Below are positions 52,281-62,879 of a DNA stretch of 64,000 bases, piece by piece (the first letter of the stretch is position 1; the number at the start of each line of letters is the position of its first letter). The notes beneath the pieces were generated by a model that was given only the letters and a program-made list of their open reading frames with translations, did no database searches and was not told the origin of the DNA. A program made the translations under genes and the position numbers. The DNA is from Cercospora beticola (Eukaryota; Ascomycota; Dothideomycetes; Mycosphaerellales; Mycosphaerellaceae). The stretch covers positions 3,410,001 through 3,474,000 of the forward strand of contig NC_088937.1 of assembly GCF_033473495.1 (NCBI RefSeq). The letters run 5' to 3'.

Positions 52281-54218
52281 TCAAGTCAAGTCGATGATCT
52301 CGTATGGCGCAGGCGGCCGCGGTGGCGCAGGAGGTTCACTTCTTGTGGAAGCAGCTGTCTGAGAAGACAATTTACTGAGCAGTCCTCGCTCTCTTCGTTG
52401 GCGCAACATTGCAGCAGCAGATGCCTCATCTTGGTTCGTCTCATCAATTGTGCCACTAGATGATGGCAACGGATCGGCCGGAATCCGGAAGTTGGTCTCG
52501 TGTGGACTGGCTCCTGTATTCGCTCGCAATGGAGTGTCGAGACTAGGCCAACGTGGCACGCGACTGGTCTGATGCCAGCTCTGCGGTGTCCCGGCTGGAG
52601 ACAATGTCGACTGCGATGGATGGGCCAGGATTTCGATCTCATCGTCAGTATCTTCCTCGTCCAGGTCGACGACATTGCATGAACGTTTCAAAGCGGCGAA
52701 GTCTGGCATATCAACTCTTTTGAACGTAGGAGGAGGAGGCTCTTCTGCAGCAACCTTCGGCTTTCGTTGCCTTGATTTCTTAGGCGTACCTGCAGCATCC
52801 TCCTTTTCGGCTGTCTTCCTGCGCTTCTTAGCGGTCTTGCTTTGTGACGCTACAACCTCACCCTCCGGGGCATCTTGAGACATTCTCTTTCGAGCACTTG
52901 TTGATGGAATCGGAGCAGAGCTCGGTGGTGCATTCTGGCTGGCACTCGGTGTCGCGCTGGCACCGTCCTCCTCTTGCGTGCCACTTCTAGCCTTACCCTT
53001 CTTCGTCGTTGGAGATTCCGGTTTGTCCAGTGCACCCTGCGGAAGGCCATGTTCGAGGAAACATTTCAGCATCACGCCATCTATACGCTTCATCGGGTCG
53101 TAGGCGGATCCGTCGGCGTTCACAGAATCCTGAGATGTGAGATTGATATCCACAAGCATCCAAGCATTGAACTTGATGTTCAGCTCTGATTTGACCCTTC
53201 CCTCCTCTCCGTCCTGACCTTTACGTTTCAGCGTGCGTCGTAGCTGGACGCCGTAGGAGAGGTTCTCCTCACGTCGTGCCGGCGTCACTCCTCTAGTCAG
53301 GGCTCGGGCCAGGAACACCGGTCCCATGTGCTTGAGGTACTCTTTTGTGGTAAAGTTATAGTGATCTCGCAATACGATGCGTAGCTTCGGTTGGTCGATT
53401 TGCGTTTCCAGCCACTCCCATCCTCCTCGAAGACCGCGCAAGTTGAAGCATTGATCGTCAGTGGAGATGGCTGGGTTTCGATACCCGTTCAGAGCCTCCA
53501 CGTTCGGGAAATTTGGAGGCACCGAAACAGCCTTGTGCATTGCTGCAAGGCTTGACGCGAGCAACATTCGCCACCGTGCGAAGTCTGGTGCTGTTTGGCA
53601 CATCTTCAAATCGTAAGCCAGCCCAACATGCCGCTGTGCTAGCTTCCGAGCAGTTTGGAAGCCGCAATTTGGCAAACCTGCGGTATCGTAGTCGCCTCCA
53701 GTCAATACAGCAAAGCAGACCAGACTGTCTCGGTCCAGATCGAAGCGTGGCAGAACAGTCTCCGCCTGGTAGACGGTGATGCGCTCTAGCCATTCTTTTT
53801 TACCAGCACTGGTACGATTAGCCTTGATCATTGTCGTGCAGCCAAACATCAAACAGTCCCCGTCGTCAGACCAGACGGCGTCTACAATTCCCAATTGTTG
53901 CAAGCGAGCACATTCGGCCTCGGCTTCTCCAGGAGCTCGGTGATATGGCACTTTCAATCGATCAAACATCTGGTGAAGCATTTTGGTGCAATCGTCGTCG
54001 AGTTTGCCGCCACCTCTTCCACCCCAGCGCCCCTTGCCAGGCTTTCGCATACCATCGGTGACAAATAATAGCTGGATGTTCAATCTCCAGAACTTGAGTA
54101 TTCGCCATAGTATAGTCTTCTCAATTGGATTGGCTGCCGGTTCGCCCTCGCGAATTCTCTGGACCTGTTCATCAGTGAGGTTGGAAAAACGCGACTTCAC
54201 GTGCAGCCACAGGAACAT
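52281..54218 (-). CDS. GEN1/Yen1-like XPG-family nuclease, N-terminus apparently missing
   Basis: The frame from the ATG at 54218 is 645 aa. It starts MFLWLHVKSRFSNLTDEQV, which corresponds to the later part of the XPG-N domain, and continues with LLFVTDGMRKPGKG. The XPG-I domain has HRAPGEAEAECARLQQLGIV and DAVWSDDGDCLMFG with the metal-binding acids. VLTGGDYDTAGLPNCGFQTA is the helix-hairpin metal site. The second half is Ser/Pro/Lys-rich with basic clusters (KTAKKRRKTAEKEDAAG). The GEN1/Yen1 branch cuts Holliday junctions. The usual beginning (MGIxGLW and the first catalytic Asp) is not found: a TGA lies six codons upstream in frame, with no AG acceptor between it and the ATG. An unseen 5' exon or a truncation is possible. 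Confidence 0.78.
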   Translation of the reverse strand: MFLWLHVKSRFSNLTDEQVQRIREGEPAANPIEKTILWRILKFWRLNIQLLFVTDGMRKPGKGRWGGRGGGKLDDDCTKMLHQMFDRLKVPYHRAPGEAEAECARLQQLGIVDAVWSDDGDCLMFGCTTMIKANRTSAGKKEWLERITVYQAETVLPRFDLDRDSLVCFAVLTGGDYDTAGLPNCGFQTARKLAQRHVGLAYDLKMCQTAPDFARWRMLLASSLAAMHKAVSVPPNFPNVEALNGYRNPAISTDDQCFNLRGLRGGWEWLETQIDQPKLRIVLRDHYNFTTKEYLKHMGPVFLARALTRGVTPARREENLSYGVQLRRTLKRKGQDGEEGRVKSELNIKFNAWMLVDINLTSQDSVNADGSAYDPMKRIDGVMLKCFLEHGLPQGALDKPESPTTKKGKARSGTQEEDGASATPSASQNAPPSSAPIPSTSARKRMSQDAPEGEVVASQSKTAKKRRKTAEKEDAAGTPKKSRQRKPKVAAEEPPPPTFKRVDMPDFAALKRSCNVVDLDEEDTDDEIEILAHPSQSTLSPAGTPQSWHQTSRVPRWPSLDTPLRANTGASPHETNFRIPADPLPSSSGTIDETNQDEASAAAMLRQRRERGLLSKLSSQTAASTRSEPPAPPRPPAPYEIIDLT

Positions 54219-54742
54219 ACGCCGACATCGCAGTCACGACACAGCAAGCGAATCACGACTTTGACCACTTCTTTCGCGCTTCCGAAGCAGCTACTTTGGC
54301 CGCGTTCTGTCTGCAACCGCTGAAGCGACTACTGCAACCAACGCGGAGCCGAACTTGGCGACGCGTCGACGAACATGCTGACCAGAGCTCACCGCCGCAG
54401 CAAGCGGCCATAAGGCCATACTCAACGCACGAAGTGTCCATTCAAGGCCTGCGAACTGCTTGCACTTCGCAGCGTAGTCGGCATGTCCTATCCGTGCACT
54501 TCTTGAGCACATCTGCAGAAACGGCCGCTAATGCATCTCAACGACGTCACGGGTAGTGAAATGAAGGCGCACTAACTACTGGCCCAGATTCCGCCATTCC
54601 AGAGTGCCGCGTGCCGTATGCCGAGTGCTTTGATGGCGTCGTCGGCAAAGACTTTATCACAGTAGTGAAGGTAGGAGGTCTCGAACATGTATGCGTCAAA
54701 GGGTAAGTGCGAGCCTCCGCGCCCGTTCTTCACAAATCCAAG
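54219..54742. other. Divergent gap with no resolved exon
   Basis: This should hold the missing first exon of the nuclease gene and the MFS promoter. Minus-strand frames of 62-73 codons exist, but none reads like an XPG-N start and none offers a matching donor. A plus-strand ATG at 54691 is followed by GGTAAGTGC, a possible donor, but it is not needed for the MFS gene. Confidence 0.4.
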
Positions 54743-56594
54743 ATGGAGCCCAGCGCATCATCCAGCAAGGACTTTGGCGCGAGCAGAGACGAAGAGAAGC
54801 ACGAAGAAGGCCGCGCGAGCAATTCAGACGACAACGAGTCAACCAGCCCTGCAACCGAAACCGATCTGGAGAAGCAGGAAACAGCACAGGAACCGATACG
54901 CTCACCATCTCAAAGCCGCCACGAGCGCAAACGCTCAGCCTCGCGCTCCCGATCACAATCCTGGCCACCTCTTGCACGCCTTGTCTCCCACATCTCTCTG
55001 AGGAGAAATCGGAGCCAGCCTGGTGAACCAGCTTTCCAAGTGAAGTTCGACGACAATGATCCCGCGAACCCGCGAGGCTGGTCGAATGGCTACAAGGCTT
55101 GGATCACTGTGCAACTCGGCTTTCTCGCACTCGTTGGCTCCATTGGCAGCTCAATCATATCACCCGCGCAACCCATCATCTCGGAATATGTTGGCGTCAG
55201 TGAGGAAGTCACAGTACTCGTCGTAGCACTGTATGTGCTCGGTTTTGCTGTTGGACCATCAGCGTGGGCGCCAATCTCAGAAGTTTACGGGCGCAAGTGG
55301 TCAATACTTCCTGCCATCGCAGTACTTGGTCTATTCAGCATCGGCACCGCTACGAGCAAGAACGCTGCAAGTGTCTTCGTCACGCGTTTCTTTGGCGGCG
55401 TTTGTGGCTCGGCTCCCATTTCCAACGTATCGGCGGCATTAGGAGACATGTACGAGCCAAAAGCCAGAGGAATTGCCATGACTTTCTACGCAATCATGGT
55501 GGTTGGTGGCCCAACCCTGGGTCCTACTGTGGGCGCAGCATTGACTGCCAACCGTAACTTGGGCTGGCGATGGACTCAATACATCGAGGCGATCTTTGCA
55601 TTTGCCATGGTTGTATTGACTCTGATCTGTCTGCCAGAGCTCTATGCTCCCGTCATTCTCAAACGAAAGGCTGTGAAACTACGCAAAGACACAGGAGATG
55701 ACAGATACTGGCATCCTCATGAAGCTGAACGCATGACTTTGAGCAACATCCTGACCAAATACTTTGCACGTCCGCTACGCATGTTGCTTACAGAGCCCAT
55801 GGTGGCGTGCATTGCGTGTTACGCCTCGTACGTGTATGCTATCCTCTACACGACTTTGCAAGTCTTTCCGATCGTCTTTCGAGAAGATCGCGGATGGGGT
55901 TTGATTGTCGCGACTACGCCATTTCTCGGTTTGTTCAACGCCTATTTCCGACTGACTTACTACCACTGACGCGCACCCAGGTCTCTTCGTTGGCGTTCTC
56001 TTCGCTGTGGGCATCAATCTAGCCAATCAGTCATATTACGCAAGAGAGGTCGCAAAGAACAAAGGTAGAGCTGCGCCTGAAGCTCGACTGCCACCCATGC
56101 TGGTAGGCGGCATTCTGTTCAGCGGTGGGCTGTTCTGGTATGATGTGAAAACACGTCCTTGAAATCATGCAGATACTGACAATGCTGACCAGGTTCGGGT
56201 GGACCGCGGACCCCAAGTACCACTGGAGTCTGCCCATCGTTGCCACAGCTTTCATCGGAGCTGGTTTCAACACAATTTTCCAGCAATGTCTCAACTACCT
56301 TGTGGATGTCTACGGATTGTATGCTGCTTCAGCGACTAGCGCAAATACAATCCTGCGATCACTCCTTGCGTGCGGGCTGCCGTTGGCCGCGAAGCCAATG
56401 TTCCATGGCTTGGGTGTTGGGCCTGCTACGAGCATCCTAGGTGGTATCTCGTGTTTGGCACTGCCTGTTCCGTGAGTCTCGGTACCTCTATTGCGATCAG
56501 AAGTGAACTAATGATGGTGTTCAGTATTATCTTCATGAAAATCGGTCTTCGACTCAGAAAGAAGTCCAAATTTGCACCTGTGCTAGAAGACTGA
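54743..56594 (+). CDS. MFS transporter, DHA1-type, four exons
   Basis: Exons are 54743-55928, 55981-56137, 56193-56471 and 56525-56594. Introns of 52, 55 and 53 nt keep the phase; the first uses a GTTTGT donor. The product is 563 aa. The first 110 residues are charged, Ser/Arg-rich and cytosolic (SRHERKRSASRSRSQSW). FDDNDPANPRGWSNGYKAW leads into TM1. APISEVYGRKWSIL is motif A, and VVGGPTLGPTVGAAL is the antiporter motif C in TM5. A central loop (RKDTGDDRYWHPHEAERMTL) separates the halves. The last exon adds the KIGLRLRKKSKFAPVLED tail. Relatives export drugs or polyamines through the plasma membrane; the substrate is unknown. It differs from the MFS gene at 18329 in intron structure and N-terminus. 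Confidence 0.9.
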
Positions 56595-56675
56595 AGCAAA
56601 CTTTCCAACGTGAGGAAGGCCTCCTGCTGGGTCATACGTCTGCCCGCAATCTTTGGTCACGATTGTATGGCTCGA

Positions 56676-59272
56676 CTACGACCAATTTTTGCACTTGATC
56701 TGGAACCGTCTGCCTCCTGCGATACGAATACGCTTCTTGCCAGCGCCGTCTGGTAGAACCAACACACCGGTTATGCCCTTCGGCGCACGGGCTCTCACGA
56801 TTGCCTCTTTGCCAACAAGTTCCCAACTTGCCTCAATGGGTCCAACAGGCGTCCAAGTCGTGGCATTGGCGTTCATCAGACCCAATGCTCCAATCATGGG
56901 CTCGAAAGACCAAGTCTTGAACCCAGGCTCAAGCGCAGTCACTCCTACCACGTACTGCGGCAGCACGTATGTTGGTGCTGCGCCCCAAGGATGAGCCAAA
57001 GAGGTGAAGAGATCGATGCCAGGCTTGCCATCAGGATACTCATACTCCCAGCTTGCTCCGGAGTAATACTCTTCCTGAGTAACCATCTGGCTCCAGAAAT
57101 CATCGAGCAGCGACTTCGCCACAGTCAAATTCTTGACTCCAAGATCGCGCTCAGCTTTGAACAGAGCTTCGAGGAGGAAACCGCCTGTATTGGCCGAAAG
57201 CTGGGTCTTATTGCTAGACTCGTCCGCAGTTGAGGTTTTATACCCAACCCCCAAACGAAGTTCCGGCAACCTCGCAATACTAGCCGCGGCTTGCGTCGAA
57301 TTCGCTGCGCCGGATAGAATAGCCCAAGCAATCCCAGTAAACGAGAAATTCCCGCGATCGTCCACAGAAAGGTCATAGACACCCGTAGAATCATTCCACA
57401 GCTGAGAATTCAAATTCTCAATCAGTCCCTGACTCGTCTCATTCAAATCTCGCGCAGCCTCTGCATCGTCCAACGCCTCCGCAAGCGGGATAAGCTCTTT
57501 GTAAGCATAAGCCGCCAACCCCGTCGGCGCACTCCCATTCACAGGCCCCAAGAAATAACTCCCAGGAATTCCATTCTCTCCATCAGCAATAAGTCCTGAA
57601 TACGGATCAATAAATTCCTTCCTCGCTTCGAAAACGCGTTTGATTTGTTCCCATCTCGGCCTCAGATTTTGTACATCCCCCGTCGCGAGAAAATAATACC
57701 CCACAGAAGCGAGGAATAGATCTTGATAATCGAGTAATCCGCCATAACCCGTTTCACCGAATACATTGGTATATTGTTCTGCAGAACTGGTTCCTAGTGT
57801 TGCACTCATAGGTACGAGACCTGCGAACTTTGTATTTGGTTTCCGTTGACGATCGAGGACGAAATTTATTGTGCCGAGAATGTAATCCCAGCGTGCGGTT
57901 GATGAGGAGAGGATTTTGGCTGTGTGATAGAAGTCTCCGGCCCAGACTAGGCGGTCGCGTTTTGCGCCGTCGAGGCAGACGCTTTGTGTTAGGGGGGCGA
58001 TGTTGAACTCGGAGAGCGTGGAGTCAGATGTCAGTTCATTGCTGTAGAGTGTCGTGCCGTTCTGGGACGTGATGAGGATGTCTTTGTAGTAGGCGATTTG
58101 ATCCGCCCAGGGGCCGAGACCGAAGGTTCCGCTTGTTGGGTTGAGAGCTCCGAGGTAGGAGGGGCCTCGGCTGGAGAGGTAGTTGGCTTCGTCTTGGGGA
58201 ATTGAGGCGATGAGCTTTCCGTCGAGGAAGATGTCGAGTGAAGTGTGGCTGAGAGTTGTGGTGATGGTGTACCAGACGTTTTCTGCGATTGTGCGATTGA
58301 TGGGAAACCATTGATTCCAGCCTGTGGTTAGCGTTGATTGATTGACGATGGAGAATCCGTAGTTGTAGACCAGAGTGTTGGCTGGCACCAAGCTGCGGTT
58401 TGTGTTGACAAAGGTCGTCTCCTCCGGATAATTGGAAGTCAGGTACAAGACATGCCCTCGAGGTGTGCCGATCGTGCTTCCCACCCGCCAACCTGTGCCG
58501 CCACGAACAATCTTGGTCTTGAAGGACAACGTGTAATTCGCGAAAGTGCTTCCATTGTTCGACTGCGCGGTCTGTTGACCACGAATAAGGGCACCATCTG
58601 ATGTGATGTCCCCAGTCGAAGGTGCATTACCAGCATCAATGCAAGCGGCTTGTAAGACTCTTGGTCCGAGGTCCCAGATCTTGTCGTAGAGCTCATTCGA
58701 TGTGTGCAACTGGCCAACAAATGCTGAGGAAGGCTTGTTCTCAGAAGTTGAATTCAGCCCTAGAGATCTGAAAGTGACAGTCGTGTTTGTGAGGAGTCGT
58801 ATGGTTTGCCATCGTTGGCCGCCTTGTAGGAAATAAGCTTGTTGGCGTCCAGACTTGGAGAGTTCGAATGTTTCTGTGCGGAAGGAACTGGAAAGTCCGT
58901 TGGAAAAGGTCCATGGTCCATCGCTGTAGGGATTGTTGAATGCTGTGAAGTCTTCTGCATATTTGACTTCTACCTGCGTTGGTGCAGATAGTGTCTCGAT
59001 GTCGAAAAAGGGAAAGCCGACCACTTCGACGCCATAGTCGATTGTTAGGACTGGTCTGTCGCTAGAGAGTACGATTGATTGTCCAGTGTACTTGGTGTTA
59101 TGAGCGAGTAGAGGCTTTGTATCGAGGCTGTAGCTGACTGGAAGAACATGGCCGTAGTCCACGAAACTATAGAACGTGAGCTGGCTATATCTGGCCTTTG
59201 AATAAGTATGGCAGCTCACCCTGCGGCTAGTACCGGAAACACTAGAGCCAGCAGTCTGCCTGTCATTTTCAT
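56676..59272 (-). CDS. Secreted GH78-type alpha-L-rhamnosidase
   Basis: Exon 1 is 59272-59220 and exon 2 is 59166-56676. A 53-nt intron (GTGAGC donor) joins the signal peptide MKMTGRLLALVFPVLAAG to FVDYGHVLPVSYSLD. The product is 847 aa. The N-terminal beta domains include LTIDYGVEVVGFPFFDIE. A lectin-like (LamG/concanavalin-type) insert at about 215-375 includes TSNYPEETTFVNTNR and HTSLDIFLDGKLIASIPQD. The catalytic (alpha/alpha)6 barrel begins with CLDGAKRDRLVWAGDFYHTA, the segment that carries the acidic residues in GH78. More Asn-X-Ser/Thr sites (NGT, NDS, NET, NST) fit secretion. It would remove rhamnose from plant glycosides or pectin. The 3' end is 81 bp from the convergent MFS stop codon. 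Confidence 0.87.
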
Positions 59273-60532
59273 CTTGTCAATTTTGATACCAGTGTCACTT
59301 ACTTCATCGTAGAGACTTTATATATTCGTATCAAGACATCATTCCGTCGAGTTGCCCTAACATCGTCCACGCTCTCCGTGAGCTCCACTGAATGCATCCT
59401 GGTTTGCACTAAATGTCGGCATGAGGATCACTGCTGCACTCCGCAACATCTCCGCATTCTGCCGTTGACGCTATACAACCCTTGAACGAAATACGAAGGC
59501 ATGTCTCGGCGTGTGTTGTGTCGAAAGCGAGCAGCTCGGGGAAGAAGCTAACGAGCTCGGCCAAGCATTTCGGAAATATGTGGGCGACGCACGAAGTACC
59601 ACATCAGCGACTTGTCTCGTCATCATTCCTCTCGATATCATCGCGGATGTGCGATGTAGGAGTGGGAAGTGCTTCATCTTCACCAGGACGGCGCGACGTT
59701 GATCGTCCTCGATCTCGATCTGGAGCAACTGGGCCGACGACACTATAGCGCTGCATTTGCCGCGCAGAAGACGAAGTTGACCACAGGTGCGACAATCTCG
59801 GGCCTACGACGCTGTAAGGCCAGCAAGGTCTCATGAGAAGAGTACTGAAAAGCAGGAACGATGAAATTATTATGATCGCATTGTAGCTGGAGCAACAGAA
59901 TGGGAAATTACCATGTGAGATAGAGTTCAAGCCTCCGCCACGTGGTTCGGCCTGGCCAGTAGACGGGGCGACACGATTCTGTGCAGCCACTGCATCTGGA
60001 AAGGAGGCCCAAAAGGTGAGAAGCGACTGCCTCTTGCCAAGGCAAAGGCTGAAGAAGCAACGAGTCGAGAACCGCATCCCTTTCCCGAATAGGACAACTT
60101 CAGCTCTATGATCAGCCACAGCAAGCCCGAACGGGGAGCTTTGATTGCGGCGAAGGTAAGACGTCGACGTCGACTGGAGAGGACTGTGATGATTCTTCAA
60201 GGAACAGATGTTCCCGGCTGCGACAGAGACACAGAGTCGGTGTGAGTCGCTCACATATACGTTCACGGTGATCCTACGCTCTGCTGCGATGAGGATTAGC
60301 ATGTTGCAGCGCTCGGTTAGGCCAAAGTTCAAGCCACAGGCGCGGACGACGTGAAGATGATCCGCTATCACCACATTCTAATAACAGAAAGGACAAAATT
60401 CCCGAGCGGGATGACTTCTAGTCTGAAGCTACTAGTCGAGGTGGCCATCATATAGACTGCTGAGGCTCGCCGCAGGCTTCCAACTGTACGGCCTTTCCAA
60501 GATTCGCAAAACCACTCTCGTTAATAGCAAAC
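59273..60532. other. Long intergenic region with one doubtful frame
   Basis: This is 1.26 kb between divergent secreted-protein genes. A minus frame of 256 codons (60374-59604) is open but mixed in character; it contains a short internal echo, YSVVGPRLSH and YSVVGPVAPD, about 22 codons apart. I do not call a gene. Both promoters (GH78 and Thr-rich protein) must lie here. Confidence 0.4.
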
Positions 60533-61577
60533 ATGCGTTTCATCACATTCGTTGCGGCTCTCCTGCCGCTGGCAAGCGCTCTGCCAGCCTTCGATGGGGA
60601 GTCTTCCCACGGAGCCCTTGAACAGCGCAACTACAAGCCTACCTGCGGCGTGAACGGATACAACAAGGCTGGCCGCCCGCACTACCACTCTGTCTCTTAC
60701 AAGTGCGATCGCTACGAGTGCCACAACATCTGTCAAAAGAGCTCCAAGTGCCAGAGTTACTCTGTTAGCAACGGCGCTTGCAGATTGTACTCCAGCAAGG
60801 TCGTCAAGAACTGTGCCACTTCGAGCAAGTCCCCATACAAGTACTACGACAAGTCCTGTGCTTGCCCACCAAAGCCCAACAAGCCAAAGACGACGACCAC
60901 GAAGAAGTCGAGCACTACTACCAAGAAGACGAGCACCACGAAGTAGGTCTTTGGGATCTTGCGATGATTGCTTTGTACTGACTCAACTCAGGGCCACGAC
61001 GACCACTGCCAACGACGTTACCAGTACCACCAGTGCTGTTGTTTCCACCACTACCACTGCTGCTTCGACCACTACGACCAACGGCGTTACAACAACTACA
61101 ACTACTCCTGTGATCACGACTACCAGCACCACAACGAACGCACAAACAACCACTACTACTGCAACTACAACTACAACCACGGCAGTGCTTCCTCCATCCG
61201 TCTGTGGTGGCTTCTCACCAGAGAGAGTCTCCACCCCTGATGAGGTAGATTACGCACGCTACTTCAGTGGCATCGGCCGCACCCTCAACCCAGCTGGCCC
61301 CTACAACGAGGACCCTGAGAACAGCCCACCCATCACGACTTACATCGTGGGAACATCGACCACAGAGCAAGCTGCCCTCGAATGTGCCACACAAGCTTAT
61401 GACAACGGTTACTTCACCATCGACTTGCATTTCCGTCTCTCCCGAGGTGCGTGGGAGTGCGTGCAGTACTTGGACGTCAATGAAGGGACCGACAGCAGCG
61501 ACCCTGCCTCGTTCTACAACGTTCAGGACTTGGACGTTGCGTGCTCCTTCGGCTACACGCTCGACTTTCCTCTTTGA
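60533..61577 (+). CDS. Secreted protein: PAN/apple-like domain, Thr-rich linker, C-terminal Cys domain
   Basis: Exon 1 is 60533-60942 and exon 2 is 60992-61577. The 49-nt intron (GTAGGT donor, TACTGAC branch) lies within the Thr-rich linker. The product is 331 aa. The signal peptide MRFITFVAALLPLASALPA is followed by a domain with ten Cys (CDRYECHNICQKSSKCQSYS, GACRLYSS, SCACPP). The spacing recalls PAN/apple domains of fungal surface proteins. About 100 residues of Thr with Lys, Ser and Ala follow, surely O-glycosylated. The end domain (about 130 aa, four Cys) has VCGGFSPERVSTPDEVDYAR, LECATQAYDNGYFTIDL and WECVQYLDVNEG. Without splicing the first exon would end at a TAG right after the first linker, so a shorter PAN-only form is possible. 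No enzyme motif is seen. Confidence 0.75.
60992..61190. repeat. ACC/ACT/ACA-rich low-complexity coding tract
   Basis: Nearly every plus-strand codon is ACN, giving the Thr-rich linker of the gene at 60533-61577. The other frames read poly-Val or His/Asn/Tyr strings that are not genes. Confidence 0.85.
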
Positions 61578-62575
61578 TTGAGCTATGGCATCAAGAGGCA
61601 ACAGGGTCGATCTCATCTTTAGAGATGCAGACGCTCTGTCCGAGGCACGTCTGTTGCGGAGGAATAGTTAATTTGGGTCAAATAGTACACGTAATTCGAT
61701 TGGCCTGCGATAAGGGAGAACATAAATGGCAACAAATCCTCTTTAGAATTATTCGAGAGCTTCACTTCTTGTCACATTCCATTCACTTCATAATTCTTAA
61801 TGGCAATGGATTGCACTCACACAGTTCGTGCATCATGGCCTGAGGCAACACTAGCCTTGGCATTCACATTCACATCACACATCACGCTGTCACGTCGTTC
61901 CTCGCGACTGCTTCTGTTGTGAACCATCATCAACCACACATCCACTCGTAATCTGATCAGTCTACATACATCAATTGAGCACCACAATCACCAGCATCAA
62001 AGTTGCACTCAGCCCTCGCGACATTCCAATTCGCCCATGAAGCTGCGAATTACAAGGCTGCGAACATCTCGCGCCTCGAGCAGCTTCGTCCGGACAGAGA
62101 GAAGACAGAGGACGTCGGTGTCTTGTCACACCTGTGCAAGGAGTTCGTAAAAATACAGACCGCCGCCTCAAGGAGACGTTCGAATTCCAAGGGCCTCCGA
62201 AAGAGTCCTCTCCACCCGCGCACAAGCAAGGATGGGATCGAAAAGATACTAATTTTGCCAGCTATGTGAAGTGAATATGTGTCAGCCATCGCATCTTCCG
62301 TTGCCATACAATGACAACTCCAAGTGCCAGCTCTATCGTTGGTCGGGTTGCCAAGCGATCGCCAGTATAGAATTAAGTTAGCGTCAACTGTGCTGCAATG
62401 CTCCTGCAGCTGAATCCAGGCAGCAATCCTCTCTTCAACGAACCCTTTGAAGTCATATACAGCAGCAATTGCACCTATGTAAGCGGCGTCCGTGGACGGT
62501 ATTAGGGCTGATTCATTCTCCAGCGAGACTCGCAATCGCGACACATCGTCTAGTGATCCATTTGTGGACGACAAC
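61578..62575. other. Region with conflicting frames, no firm gene
   Basis: A minus frame of 224 codons (62724-62050, ATG start) and a plus frame of 88 codons (62003-62269, TTG start, reading FAHEAANYKAANISRLEQLR) overlap. The plus one could be an exon of the small gene at 62576. I cannot decide, and neither matches a family I know. Confidence 0.35.
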
Positions 62576-62827
62576 ATGTCCGAACTACAGGCGATCCGAC
62601 GCTCAGAGACCGAAGCGCTTGTTGCACCATCATATGAGCCCGATAATGCAATAGAGCTGGTGGGACACACAAGAGCACCTCCAGTCAAGAAGCGATCGAG
62701 CTTCAGCTTTTGCTGCTGCTGCATCTCAATACCCGTATTTTTGCTTGCCTCCTTACTGTTGCTCGCCTTCTGGTGGTATGTGCTCTACCTATTCACTGCT
62801 TGCCCCATCACAAGCCCATTATGCTAG
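62576..62827 (+). CDS. Possible small tail-anchored membrane protein
   Basis: The ATG at 62576 gives 83 aa (MSELQAIRRSETEALVAPSY). A basic RAPPVKKRSS precedes a Cys-rich hydrophobic span (FSFCCCCISIPVFLLASLLL then LAFWWYVLYLF), a convincing single membrane segment; the four Cys could be palmitoylated. The frame is open further upstream (NRDTSSSDPFVDDN), so a spliced 5' exon ending near 62520 (CTCCAG acceptor) is likely and the real protein may be longer. The competing reading is a 224-codon frame on the minus strand that starts inside this hydrophobic segment. The membrane segment makes the plus strand more credible. Confidence 0.38.
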   Translation: MSELQAIRRSETEALVAPSYEPDNAIELVGHTRAPPVKKRSSFSFCCCCISIPVFLLASLLLLAFWWYVLYLFTACPITSPLC

Positions 62828-62879
62828 CCGTGGGGACTACCTGAGCCATACCATGAATCTCAGCGGCTAGAAAACATGA

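Noticed and set aside
59604..60374. Minus frame of 256 codons with a repeated YSVVGP
   Set aside because: Lies in the promoter space of two secreted-protein genes and shows no domain; the repeat is only six residues.
60983..61234. Poly-Val and His/Asn/Tyr-rich frames across the Thr tract
   Set aside because: They are other-frame readings of the ACN-rich coding repeat.
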